From Phallus indusiatus (Eukaryota > Basidiomycota > Agaricomycetes > Phallales > Phallaceae): DNA of 64,000 bases. Location: the NCBI GenBank assembly GCA_027605045.1, contig JAQFWX010000018.1, positions 496,001 to 560,000 on the forward strand, in the 5' to 3' direction. A program made the translations under genes and the position numbers. Below the pieces are notes generated by a model, which saw only the letters and a list, made by a program, of their open reading frames with translations, ran no database searches and had not been told where the DNA came from. This document shows positions 23,744 to 35,410 of the stretch, piece after piece (within the stretch, counting starts at the first letter, position 1; the number at the start of each line of letters is the position of its first letter).

Positions 23744-24680
23744 ATGGGAGTGCCACAAGAGTATGTGCAGACCGACTTTGAGACTTGGGCGAGGAGCGAC
23801 CGATATCATAATGAACGCTTGATACCTGCCGACGACGTTTTGGACCATGCTCTTCAAACAAGTGCTTCCCTACCGAATATTGCTGTTTCTAAAGCTCAGG
23901 TACGTTGATGATATAGAGTGACAAGTAATGCATGTATACTAATCAGACATATCTCGCACAGGGCAAATTTTTGCATCTTCTAGCCAAATCAATCCAAGCG
24001 AAGCATATATTGGAAGTAGGAACTTTGGGCGGGCAAGTCATATGCCCGGGTAATGAGCGTTTTTCTTGCTAATGTGGTTCGGCTCGATATTTTTTAGTTA
24101 TTCCACTATATGGCTGGCAAGAGCACTCCCGGATGATGGAGAATTGATTACATTAGAGCTGAATTCACAGCACGCAGAGGCAAGTCGAAAGCTTAACGTC
24201 AGTGGTAGGCCTCACTCAAAACTAACACGCTACATCCGAAACACCTTTCAGATCGCTCTGAGCAACTTCAGATATGCCAATTTGGATGGAAAAATCAAAC
24301 TTATTCTGGGTGCAGCCAAAGATACAATGAAGACATTGCAGCCCGTTCAGCCTTTCGATTTAATCTTCATTGATGCTGATAAACCGGGTAACCTTGATTA
24401 TTTCATAGAGGCGAAACGTTTGATCCGGAAGGGGGGCGTAATTATAGGTTCGAACTTCGGTTTTTCAGATTTGCTTTTTCAAGTGTGCTAATCGATACTC
24501 ATAGTCGACAATGTGGTCCGGTATGGTCGGGTTGCTGATCCAGATTACACAGATAATTCTGTTGAAGGTGTCAGACGACTACTAGACTACGTCAAAACTG
24601 ATAACACTGTTGACGCCACAACTTTGTCCACAGTTGGGGAGAAAAGCTATGACGGGTTTATGTATGCAGTGAAACTTTGA
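23744..24680 (+). CDS. SAM-dependent O-methyltransferase (CCoAOMT-like)
   Basis: Class I, metal-dependent O-methyltransferase of the caffeoyl-CoA/catechol type. It starts at ATG 23744 (MGVPQEYVQTDFETWARSD). The SAM-binding motif reads ILEVGTLGG-YSTIWLA across an intron. The metal/SAM motif is FDLIFIDADKPGNLDYF, then RLIRKGGVIIVDNVV and GRVADPDYTDNSVEGVRRLL. The end is SYDGFMYAVKL, stop 24678-24680. The intron in the SAM motif uses a GC donor. The substrate is unknown: fungal members methylate small phenolics or other acceptors, and no biosynthetic cluster surrounds it. The downstream cupredoxin gene is convergent, 135 bp away. Confidence 0.87.
24033..24098 (+). other. GC-AG intron in the O-methyltransferase gene
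   Basis: Donor GG/gcaagt and acceptor tttttag/T join GGC GG+T into the Gly-Gly-Tyr of the SAM motif. The nearest GT donor (gtaatgag, 24050) would put the downstream exon out of frame, so the GC donor is required by the protein. Confidence 0.8.
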
Positions 24681-24815
24681 AACTGAGAAAGAAAAAAAAG
24701 GGTCTTTATTATATCTAATGTCCACATGGTCCCGTACATGGATAATGGAAAGATAAAGTTTATTTATAGAAGAGTCCAACATCGATAAATTCCTTCAGAC
24801 AACGACGCAAAGTCC

Positions 24816-26536
24816 TCAAATTAGGGTGAAGGATGCAACTACAGCCACGAGGGCAACCATATAGCGAGGAGCTAGTAGTGACTCAACCCCGTTTGCAGGA
24901 GCTGAGGTAGTTGGGGAAGAACTGCTATTGGTCTGAGTCGCGTTGGTCTGAGTTGCGTTGGCTTGAACGGCAAACTGCTGTGGCAATTTCAATGGAGCCG
25001 AGGCATTGACAACCTTTCCGTTTTGGAAGGAATTAGGATTCATTGCCATGACAGCTTGAGAGTAGCTTGATGGAACTTCAGTACCGATCGAAGGTGTGAT
25101 GGGTTCTAATACCACTTACAGAACGTTCAAAAGAGCCTGCTTCTTGGTATCATCGTTCATTCCGGCACAGTTGATATCCATTCCCCAGCCAGAGAGACTA
25201 GAATTGGATCCTACGACGCTGACAGTGTAATTCCATGCAGAAGAGATATCAGAGTCCTATCCGGGAAATTCGAGCAGTGAGAACAGTAAAATGAGAAGGA
25301 AGGTAGACATACTTGAGACATATCACTTAAAACGGAGCTCATTGGCATGTAGGTGGAATTTGAGGTCAATTCTCCTGCGGGTTGAGGGTTGCCGACGTTT
25401 ATTCCACCGAACATTCCTGCTTCACAGTGACCGGGTATACCGCAATAGAACCAAATAGGTTGAGTGTCGTTGATCACTTGGTTAACTGATGACCCGGATC
25501 AATCTCAAAAGGATTGGGGAGCAATGCATCAACTGTGACTCACATACAGCTCCTGCGGAGCGCTGTCCCGAAGCAAAACCGTTAGCAGTTTTGTTGCAAA
25601 CCTCTAGAGCGGATGATTGAGTGACTGTATGAGTCCCAGCGTCCCATTGGAAAACAACCGTGTCCCCAACACTAGCATTGGTGGCAAATGGCATGTATCT
25701 CAACACTCTGGTGATAAATGATCAAGTCAGTAAGGGAAATATTTAACAAGGCACTAAAATTTCTCATACCCGGCGGAAGGAGCGACAATAATAGTGTGCG
25801 TAGCGCCTGAACCAGTGCTAGTACCTGATACCTCTTCTGAAGGTGGGGTTGTAGCAGAGGGAGGAGGGCCGCCGAATTGGGCCGAACATTCTATGGCAGG
25901 GGCTCGATTTGTATAATGTAGAACAATTGAGGTAATACATACGCTGAACGCAGCTGTTATAACCGCTGCTGCTGCTGCCACTCCAGGATGCACTTCCTGA
26001 TCCGTAAGTTGCTTGGGAAGACATAGCCGAAGATGTTTGGGTGTACATGACAGATGATGTTTGCATAGCGTAGGACGAAGAGGTCGATGTCATGGCTTCC
26101 ATCATTGTCTCGGTAGACATGCTGTCATAACAGTTAAAATACGAATATTATTGAGAGAACGATATTCTTACGAATTCCAGTTGTTTCCGTAACTGCTGTC
26201 TGAGCTTCCGTAGCTACTATCCGAGCTTCCGTAACTACTGTCCATGCTTCCGTAGCTGCTGTCCATGCTCCCATAGCTACTGTCGGCGGACCCGTAACTA
26301 CTATCATAACTGGAGCCGTAGCTGCTATCCATTCCGGAAGAGCTTTGGTACGATCCTGTTTGATAGCTGCTATATGTGTTCATCGTTGCGCTAGGAGCGT
26401 ATCGGCGAACCATGGGTACTGGAGAGGCGAGTCAAAAAAAAGAAGTTCCCAGGACGATAGAGACAATGAATGCCCTACCCGCCGAAGAGACAGAGACTAA
26501 AGCAGCAGCAGAGACAAGCTGAGAAAAGTGAACCAT
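24816..26536 (-). CDS. GPI-anchored extracellular cupredoxin protein with SSYGS repeats
   Basis: Secreted, probably cell-wall or membrane-anchored, type I copper protein. The signal peptide MVHFSQLVSAAALVSVSSA starts at 26536. A low-complexity segment with repeated SSYGS(S/M)D units and a Ser/Thr-rich stretch follow. The cupredoxin core has THTIIVAPSAG, ASVGDTVVFQWDAGTHTVTQ (His ligand) and FYCGIPGHCEAGMFGG (Cys, His and Met ligands), so the copper site looks complete. A second Cys-containing part (WGINMDCAGMNDD) comes next. The C-terminus is Thr/Asn/Ser-rich, then hydrophobic (RYMVALVAVVASFTLI), a GPI-anchor signal. About seven exons. Function of this fungal family is poorly known. Confidence 0.82.
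26174..26345 (-). repeat. minisatellite coding SSYGS(S/M)D repeats
   Basis: Units of about 24 bases (core ccgtaactactgtccat / ccgtagctgctgtcc) are repeated about seven times. They code Ser-Ser-Tyr-Gly-Ser-x-Asp inside the N-terminal region of the cupredoxin protein. Such repeats change length easily. Confidence 0.85.
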
Positions 26537-28248
26537 TTTGAATAATAAAGAGAGCTTTCAAAGAATGTGGAAATCTGAAATTATAATCTGATAAAAAAGT
26601 AACCCTCGCAGAGGCGTTGGAGAGAACAGAGGACTCTGTCAAAGAGTGGAGGTACGAGTACGAAAGAGAACGAGACTAAGCTCGAAAACTGTATTTGACT
26701 GTTAGCGAAACATTTTTTCATAAAAAAAAATTTGCAGGGAACGCACCAGAAAGACAAAGAGGGAGTACGGAAAGGGGAGGAACGAAGGATAAATTTTTGT
26801 TGGCATGGGATTATATACCGAACGGCGACTGAGATCGTTGGCATGTCAAAGGTGAGTTCGAGTTCCGAAAATAACTCGTCTCCCTTCATCAAGCGATGGA
26901 AGATTTCATCAGCCTGTATGATATTACGTATTGATAATATCGATATTGCCAGAGGTTGCCACGGACTGCTCGGTTTATTGAACAGTTTTGGAGCAAATGA
27001 GGACACTTGGAGACCATTGGCTCCGCATCAGGTTGCCGGAGAAACGTAGATGGGGTCGCTGAGCACTACTGGCACAAAGTTGAGTACATCTACCAGGCCT
27101 CAATATGTGTAACATGGAAACGATCACTACCCGCGCTAAACGAGGATTTTTGGTGGGACAATGACACGCGTGGACTGCAGGGGTGAGCTGGAGTGTACTA
27201 ATCATTAATCACCCCCCGCTTGGGCTATGCGCTGCTATGCGATGGTTTGCGATGCGATAACTCGGACTCGGTCAGCCGCTTGGGAAGGAGAAATAAAATT
27301 TGGCAACGAAAGAGCTGTTATGCTCCTGTCGGGATGGTCTCATGAACGAGTCTTTCTGGAGTGGTAGAACAAGGGCATCCTCGTACTACGTGATATATCA
27401 TTCCATGTTTGCCCTGAGGAGGTCCCCAATTTCTACACGCTCACAGAAAGATAAGCGGAGGTCGATCAACATCACTTATTTCTTCCCCGACTCGGATGAG
27501 CGGAAAGCTTTCGTCGTCGTCTTTATTGATTCTTTTTGAGTCATCAGAGAGTACTTGGGCACTGAACATAGTGATTGAACAAGCGTACATTCTCCTTTCT
27601 TCATCATTTATCATGCACCATGCATCAATCTTGATGATCTGTCCATGTCATCCCAGACTACATCGACGGGCGTTTATACTGGTCGCTGCGACCCAACCTC
27701 GTATGACAGTCGCGCTGTTTTTGCTAGTTCACCGCAGTGGAGAATAGATGTATCAAGTCTAGATACTTTTTATAGATACGAACGTGGAGTGGTTTGAACT
27801 CGATGTCATGTATGTGTCTTCAGCCGAGGCCAATTCAGCTCTTCTATATGCGTTCTCTTCACTGCTGGTCGGACGAACACTTTGGGGTAAATCCATTTCT
27901 TCGTCGAGCGCAACCATTCGCATCATGATCAATTGATCGTCCACTGCTGGTACTTATCCCATGCTTTCACAGTGGCTGGCATCGTGACCGTGTTCGAGGA
28001 AACCTGCGCAGCCTTACTATGTGTATGGGTCAAGTCTCGACTATATCGTACTTAAGAGTGGCCTGTACTGGTTAATATAGATTCTGACTTGTGTATATTG
28101 CAGTAGATTAATAAAAAAAGATTTGGTTGAACAAACTCTTTGAGCCGTGGGCTCGACTCGCCACGACAGGTCGAAGAGCTCGAACTTATCGAGGCGCGTG
28201 ACTGGTGACTGCGTTTAATCCTAACGTCTAAGCGGTATTCTCCTCAAG
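26537..28248. other. 1.7-kb gene-free stretch between divergent cupredoxin and SQR genes
   Basis: Largest gap in the window. It must hold the promoters of both flanking genes. No protein or RNA gene could be supported. Local short repeats such as TATGCG..GATGCGAT near 27225-27260 are visible. A 61-codon minus-strand open frame at 27759-27944 has a non-ATG first codon and a polar, acidic composition; it could be an exon of an undetected gene. Confidence 0.4.
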
Positions 28249-30071
28249 ATGCTGCTGTCAAATAAGCTGAGCAACGTTAGGTTGATGAACTCGCGTTTGT
28301 CCCCACCGCTTCTGCGGCGTGTCAGTACACAAATTCCCCATAAGGCGAAGATTCTTGTGGTGGGCGGTGGTAAGGAAAGTCCGTCTTATCTTCTGCAGCC
28401 TCGCCATGATGGACTTGTCCAGGAACTGGCGGCTTGACCGTGGCCAACCAAATATACAATCGATTTAAGGCAGCTGGCAAAACATTGAGCAGTGACGATA
28501 TCGCGATATTCGACGCCTCATATGTAGGTTTCGACTTGGAGAGTAACATTATGTTCCCGACTCACCGCCAAGCGAATGTTTTCTAGTATCATCATTACCA
28601 GGCAAGAAATAATTCTCTGATGACCCTTCCTGTTAGGAATCTTACTTCCGTATACCATTCTATTCTGTAGCCCGGGTGGACACTGATCGGCGGTGGCCTG
28701 AAAGACAAATATACTTCTGATTTACGTCGTCCTTTAGCTGATCTTGTTCCTGATCATATTCAACTGGTCCCCCACAATGTCACCAGTTTCCACCCGAAAG
28801 AGTCCAAAGTTCAAACAGCATCCGGAGACTATGTATCCTATGATGTTCTAGTCGTCGCTGCTGGCCTTCAAATAAACTGGGACAGTATCCCTGGATTAAC
28901 ATCAGCTCTGGCCGATCCTAACTCCAATGTCTCATCCATTTATTCCTTCGATACCTGTGATAAAACATGGCGTGACATCGAGTCAATGCGGACTGGAAGA
29001 GCTATCTTTACGCAACCTGCCGGTGTCGTCAAATGTGCTGGAGGTGATCCTTTCCGACTATACCTTACTTCCCCTTTTTTTGACGCAAAATGTCCTAGCC
29101 CCTCAGAAAATCATGTGGCTAGCTTGGGATCATTTCCGAAAAACTGGCCGAGGTAATAACATAAAAATTGAATTTTGGACGGGAATGCCTTCTATGTTCA
29201 GGTATGTATATCATCGTCCATGGATAAATGCAGTAGCTTCACTAGATTGTCCATCAGTGTGCCCAAGTATGGTGAAATTTTGAATACGTTACGTCTACAG
29301 CGTAACATTGAAGCCAAATTTGAACACAACTTGACTTCCATAAATCCCGACCGTCGAATTGCGACTTTCAAGCAACCAGACGGCCAAACATTGGATACAG
29401 ACTACACTTTTTTGCATGTTGTTCCGCCCATGTCTCCTCTTGGATTTATCAAAAATTCACCCATAGCTGATTCCGCTGGCTGGGTTGAAGTCGATCAGGC
29501 TACTCTGCAGCACAAGAATCCTGACTATCAGAGTATTTTCGCAATTGGAGACTGCGCTAGTCTTCCTACCTCAAAAACTGCCGCTGCGATAACAGCTCAA
29601 GCACCTGTTGTCGCGGAAAATGTTTTTAGACTTCTGGATCAGGGAACAATCAGTCAGGCTGCCTACGACGGATATACGAGTTGTCCAGTATGTTGTTATC
29701 TATCTCGTTCGCGGTTGAAATACCTGATACATAGCTACTATTTCCTAGCTGACCGTGTCATATGACAAGCTCTTGCTTGCAGAGTTCGCATACGGCGCAA
29801 AACCTAAGGAGACTTTTAATCAATTATTGGGTGTTGATCAAGGTATACCACGTCGGTAAGTCGACTAATTATTGATATGAATTGAAAAGCTTGAACAATT
29901 TTTTGGGGGGTAACAGTATTTTCTTGGAGATGAAGAAGGTAAAGTTGAACAATAGCGTTGACACGAAATATTCTGATGATTCTTCAGAACTTCTTTCCCT
30001 GGATCTACTTCAACTACATGCTGCAAGGGAAATGGTTCGGTCCTCGAGGATTTCGTCGTCCAACCTACTAA
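28249..30071 (+). CDS. Sulfide:quinone oxidoreductase, mitochondrial
   Basis: FAD enzyme that oxidises hydrogen sulfide and passes electrons to ubiquinone at the inner mitochondrial membrane (SQR/Hmt2 family). It starts at ATG 28249 with a basic, Ser/Leu-rich presequence (MLLSNKLSNVRLMNSRLS). The FAD motif ILVVGGGTGGLTVANQI is split by an intron. Family motifs are YHHYQPGWTLIGGGLK, VAAGLQINWDSIPGL and IFAIGDCASLPTSKTAAAI. The two redox cysteines are visible in QPAGVVKCAG and GYTSCPL. The C-terminal membrane-associating part ends GKWFGPRGFRRPTY at TAA 30069-30071. About eight exons. In fission yeast this enzyme is needed for sulfide and cadmium tolerance. Confidence 0.92.
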
Positions 30072-30295
30072 TTTCCCAAAATAATCAGAAATATCTGTTA
30101 ATGTAGTAGCAAATAAACGCAATGTCCTTGTCTTCGTCTGAAGTTTTTGGTCCGACCAACGGTCAACCTCTTGTCCCCGACGCCCCGTGGGAAACAGTTA
30201 TAGTCACGTGTCACAGCACGACACGCGGTTCAAGTATTGCTCTGTGTGGCACACTTTCACTCAGCTTCCGCTATCTCTCATTAGATAGTGCTACA

Positions 30296-32931
30296 ATGCC
30301 GCCTCGCAGTTCGACGCAAGTGATAGAATCGGGGGAGTACTTGAACTCTAACTTTGACGCGAATACACTCACGATGCCACATCTCCTGTCGATCTTCACG
30401 TTTCATCAGGTCAAATTCCCTGTGCCTTATAACAAGTCGAAACTAGTGGAAACATTCAATGAACAAATTAAACCGCGCGCGGATCAGTTCAAACGCGATC
30501 GTTTGAAACGGGAAGGTTCCGTTGCAAGTTCTCGCGGTATAACAGATGGGTTGACAGGACAGTCGCTCAGTGATGTACGTGTGATGTTTCGGCTGGTGCT
30601 CACAGAAACGTTAGGTTGTGTATTCTTACCTTTTTATTGACAGGATGCACAACAACCTGCTGAGGATGAACCTCGTCCGCCAAGACGATCCTCTAGGAGG
30701 TTATCGAAGCCGCCTGAACCGGTGTCGCCACCAGAACCGGTACTTATTTGTTTACTTTTCTTGTCATTGAACGTCAAGTGCTTAAGTGTGTCATTCCAGC
30801 CTAAACGACGTAGGTCTTCTGCCGGACCAACATTGTCTCGTGTTCCGACGACTACTCGTCGAGTGGAGCCGTCTGAACCAGGAATTATAGAAGAAAGTGA
30901 ACCGGAGGAAGAACCTGTGAAGAAAGTTGGGAGACCTCGCAAAAGTGTATGCTTAAAATTGTCGCCTTAGTAGCTGATTGCGGTTGCTGACCTGTGTCTT
31001 GTGTTATAAGGTCTTGTCACCTGGATTTCAAGCTCGAAAGTTGGCTCATGCAGTGCGTACTTCTTCATTCACATTTAGGGAAACTTAATCTAAATATATA
31101 ACTTTAGGAAGAAATGGAAGGGTGGTCAGATAACAATGTATTCCAATCTGGAGCAGAATCTTCTTCACCTGCGCGGCCTCCTCCAAAGACAAAAAATTCT
31201 ATTGCTACCCGTCGTGCAACCCGTCGCTCCCGAACGTCATTCTCAGCTCCTCCACAAATCCCATCGTCACCATCTGCCTTTCCGGCACCATCTGCTGCAG
31301 AGTTTGGACCCAAAATATTCTTACCACAGCGTTCTCCTGCTCCTTCTTCCAGCCCTTTATCATTTCGTGTCAAGACTGAGCCAATGTCATCTTTCGACAT
31401 TCCGGAAGCTCAAGACGAAGACGAGGATGACGAGGATGACGAGGATGACATGGTCGAACCCGATGAATATCAAGGTTTGGACATTCAGGATTCTCAAGAT
31501 CTTACCGACAATATTTCACGCGCTCTTGCTGAGGGTCGCTCGATGGGAGGAGCAACGTCTCTATCGTCATCTATTTCCATCCTGCGGCTGGCTACATACG
31601 GGTTGATAATTGTGGTTTCGATAATGGTCTACTCTTATAAAACAAAATCGGCCACTATTGGATATTGCGATTCTGATAAAGATACCAATGATATTGTTGA
31701 ATTGCGCAAAGCATCTTTGAACGCTTCAGAGGACTGTTTGCGTCGCTTGGCGGATGTCTCGGAGAGCCAGGATAACTCTACTTGCGACCCTCCGCCTTTG
31801 TTTAGATTTTTGGAGCCCTTGTCCTGTACCCCATGTCCCTCGCATGCATCATGTACACCCACCACCGTCACATGTCATCAGTCCTTCATTGCTCATTCTC
31901 ACCCTGTGGCTCAATTCCCTATATTAACTTCATTGCTGAATGGCCTGCCTGGGTTTGGTCCTGTTGCGTTTCCTCCCAAATGCGTAGAGGATGAAGCAAG
32001 AAAGCGTAGGATCGGTTCAATAGGTGCTATGTTGCGTCATCGGCTGGCTCTTTTGCGGGGTGAAAAATTGTGTTCTGGCAAAGGGACATCGTCTATCAAG
32101 AATATGCATGACGCTGTGAAATGGGGCACGACGGTCGACTTGATTCACGATGATTTATTAAGACAGCTGAAGAATGCCCCCGTAAGTTTTTGTTCCCTGG
32201 TCTTATTACTCAAATGTTTCAACGCGTTCTATTAGAAGCGTCAAGGCAAGATGGATGAATTTGATAAAATTTTCAAAGAGGCTATATCAAGCCTCGAGCA
32301 GTACCATGAGGTAACGGTGTACACCGATCCGGAGACGTGAGTTCATCTAAAACCGTTTTGTGTGATAAGCCGTGTTATCTGACAAATATCTTTTTTTCAT
32401 CAGACAAACGCAATACATTGCTTCCAATTCTTTAGAATTGAGTCTCTGGTGCGAAATCAAATTATCGGCAAAGAAGAAGTGGGACGAATGGAAAGGCTAC
32501 GTATTCGGTAAGTTTAGGCAAAGCTCATTTTGACGTGCCTTCTAATTTCAGCGTTTACGGAAGGATCATTTATTATCTTCGCTGTCACGGTCTTTATCCG
32601 GAGAAAACACATATCCGACAAGGCAGACGCAACTCGCGTCGCGGAATTGGTCCAAATCGCTTTGGATACACTAAGAAATCAAGAGATGGCTCATCACGTT
32701 GACCCCGTGACAGCACCGCATTCACACCTCTCGTCCGTTCACCTACGTGATTTGATATTGCAAGACGAACATTCCATCCCGGCGAGGAGAAGGCTGTGGG
32801 ATAAAGTTGAAAAGATTGTGGAAGGGAATGCAAACGTGCGTGCCATAATAGGTGAATTGGAAGGAGGGGATGTGGGCCGTCTTTGGCAATGGGTCGGAAA
32901 TACGGCTATTAGTAGCGCTCGATCGCCGTGA
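30296..32931 (+). CDS. SRC1: Inner nuclear membrane protein Src1/Heh1 (LEM/MAN1 family)
   Basis: Integral inner nuclear membrane protein that tethers chromatin and helps nuclear-pore and ESCRT surveillance. It starts at ATG 30296. The N-terminal HeH domain contains LLSIFTFHQVKFPVPYNKSK. A basic linker holds PKRRRSSAG and an AT-hook-like KVGRPRKS. Two membrane segments are ILRLATYGLIIVVSIMVYSY and GSFIIFAVTVFI. The Cys-containing lumenal part lies between them. The MSC winged-helix C-terminus (RRRLWDKVEKIVEGNANVRA) ends at TGA 32929-32931. An acidic run is encoded by a 9-bp tandem repeat. Vps23 of ESCRT-I lies next to it; Heh1 works with ESCRT-III in yeast, which may be coincidence. Confidence 0.87.
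31420..31446 (+). repeat. three perfect 9-bp GACGAGGAT units
   Basis: Tandem units at 31420, 31429 and 31438 code the Asp-Glu-Asp acidic run of Src1. A likely length-variable coding microsatellite. Confidence 0.9.
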
Positions 32932-33077
32932 AGGAGGGACGCTTATTTATGTATAATAGCTTGTACTTAGATAGAGTAATGAAGTTGTATGTGAAATAAA
33001 TAATTACTTGAATATACGTACGCACTACATGTATATACGACCTCTCCTCACCCTCGGCAGTCGGTATAATTTATAAT

Positions 33078-34956
33078 TTATGTGTATTGGGAACCCCATG
33101 ACACCATGGGTAATGAAGAAACAATTTTCTGAGCCAGTGCGCGTTTCATAAACTGTTCCTCAGCCAAGGCACGTGTTGTCTGCGCATGCATGTACACGTC
33201 AAATAAGCGGAAACAGACTTGATAGGAAAACAAAAGCTTACTTTTAAGAACTTTTCTAGATCTAATTTGCCCGCGTTGAGAGCCCTGTGCAGATGATAGA
33301 TAGAATCTTCGATAGCGTTATCTTCGGCGACCAAGTCAATTAGCCTGGAGAATGGAGATGCGTGGAGCCAATTCAGGATCGGAAAATAAAATAACAATAT
33401 AACAAAGTAACGCACTGGTTATAAACAATGGAGTTGGAACAAATTAATTCATCTACTTCGGGGTCCCCCTTCCTACGTAGATCTTGAAGGTTCGATTCAG
33501 CGGTAAATATAGTGTTCTGATAACGGTCGGCAACGGTTTGACAAACATCCCTGACGGCCTGAAGGCGGCCCATTTCGTCGTGAATGGCAGCTTGACCGGC
33601 TAGAAGATCGGACTGAGCTGTGCGAAGGCGCTGTAGATCTGTGTTAAGGGAACTTTCTAGTGTAGAGTATTCTGAGTCGATTTTGATGAGTACATTATTG
33701 TATAATTTGAGAATTTCAGGGTTGGGAGGACGAGGGGGCGGTGCTTGGGGTAAAGGTACAGGAGCGTCTTCAAGATCCTCCTCCAAGTAGTTTCGAACGC
33801 GAGTCGGATGTGATGGAGCGGGAGGGCCAGAGGGAGGAAGAGAATAGGAAGAAACGGGTGGCCTATGAGGGTGCTGCCAAGGTTGTGGCTGTAATTGTGG
33901 CTGAGGAGGATAATATGGTTGAGGACCCTGAAGCGGTGATGGGCGTGGGGGTGCTGTGGTGGAATATCGGAGAGATGGTATGGGCTGATGCAAGGGGGTG
34001 GAAGGCTGTGTATGGGGTTGCTGGGGTAGCTGGGGAGGTCGCGGCGGGGGATGCGGGGAAGAGGTGGACGGGGGAGCAAAGTAAGGGACGGGAGTTGTAT
34101 ACATGGGTGGATCCTGTACAGTAGCGGGATGAGTATGAGTAGACTGGAATTGGGAATTTGAGTAAATCGTGGAACAGGTTGTATGAAGGCGGAGATACTT
34201 ACGGTAGCTCTGTAATGACGATGTTCGTTGGGATTGGCATCGGGATGAGGTGGGATAAATGGCTTTGGAGACTGTGTGCGGGGACGAGTATGGAGCGGAG
34301 GAAGAGGAGGAGGAGGGGAAGAGGAGCCATGTGATGGTATGGGTCGAGGAGGAGGTGGCGGCGGGGGAGAGCTGGTCGTTGATGCGGGTTTGGCGTAGAC
34401 TGGGGGCTGAGAGGAAAAGGCGTCGACAAGGACGTCTACGAGTGCGCTGAGATGGCAGCCCTGGTCGAATCAGTCAGCCAGCCAGTCAGTCAATTAGCAT
34501 TCAAGACAGACAAAACACACCTCGCTCTTCGACTGCCAGTGCTGGGTGTACGGAAAGTTGCACCGACCGCTGATGTCGACAAACTTGCTGGCTCTGACCA
34601 GCATGTCGCTGGTGGGGACGACATACACAATCGGGGGTTCAGATGGATATGTGTGCGGGAGCCAGATGGAGACGGGGATGTTGTACGTCGAGCCACGGAA
34701 CACGATGGGGAGCAGACCATGCACACACAGCATCAGCTGCGATCGGCCATCGTCGAAGACTAAAATTGCAGTGAGCTCGACGCTAATCTATGGTGCATTC
34801 GCTGTGCTTACTGTAGACGTCCGTCTTTGGGCGGAGAGTCGAGTGTGCTGTCAGCACGGCGTCGACATGACTGTACACGATGTCCTGGTTCGCGTACGGC
34901 GCAATGTTCTGGCGCAGCCACCGTCGGGTCAATGTCCGGTGGTCGCTGGCACTCAT
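33078..34956 (-). CDS. VPS23: ESCRT-I subunit Vps23/TSG101
   Basis: Ubiquitin-binding subunit of ESCRT-I for endosomal sorting. It starts MSASDHRTLTRRWLRQNIAP at ATG 34954-34956, the first helix of the UEV domain. UEV continues with HSTLRPKTDVY, GLLPIVFRGSTYNIPVSIWL, HTYPSEPPIVYVVPTSDM and FPYTQHW. A long Pro-rich linker (33750-34440) and a coiled coil follow. The C-terminal steadiness box has RLIDLVAEDNAIEDSIYHL, then KFLKTTRALAEEQFMKRALA. The stop is at 33078-33080. About six introns. The whole domain order is intact; no oddity beyond an unusually proline-rich linker. Confidence 0.92.
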
Positions 34957-35410
34957 GGAATCGGCTGATGATCGATGTCGCGATGATGAGCTCTCGTCGG
35001 TGTTGTGTATGACAGCGCACGCTCCGTGCTGCCTCGGCACTGCACGCTCCAAGCACGCTTGCATCCTGACTCCGTGTCTTATCTAATTGCGGTGCAACGC
35101 GGTTCCAGGGGTCCCCCACACCCTTCCTCATATATTATCTCCATTGTTTCGACCAAAAAAAATTTTTCCTCCAACCCCTCCTCCTTCCTCCTTCCTCCTT
35201 TTCTTGTTCCTTTCCCCCTCATTATAGAGTGCATATCCCTCTGTCTTGCTGTTGGAAATTTGTTGTGATAGACATTAATAGATCTTTATCAACCGACATA
35301 TATACATACACACATATATTTAGGTGCGCTGGTTGTCGTCTACTGCGTCAACTAACCCATTAACGAATACCTCTAGACCTCTTAGCATTCCTATTTCGAA
35401 ACACCAAAAA
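34957..35410. promoter_or_regulatory. divergent promoter region, VPS23 / elongation factor 3
   Basis: This 454-bp stretch contains a strong pyrimidine tract (CTCCTCCTTCCTCCTTCCTCC.., about 35165-35220) followed by TATAGAG and TATATAT-type runs (35300-35320), then the EF3 start. CT-rich blocks just before the start are common in highly expressed fungal genes. Confidence 0.6.

Noticed and set aside
27759..27944. Acidic minus-strand open frame in the 1.7-kb gap
   Set aside because: Non-ATG start, short, and no neighbouring exons or family match. It is recorded only as a possible stray exon.
31104..31400. Gly/Asp-rich open frame antisense to Src1
   Set aside because: It is a shadow of the low-complexity Src1 coding exon.
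33741..34124. Plus-strand open frame opposite the Pro-rich linker of Vps23
   Set aside because: It is the complement of the proline-rich coding sequence and has no independent support.
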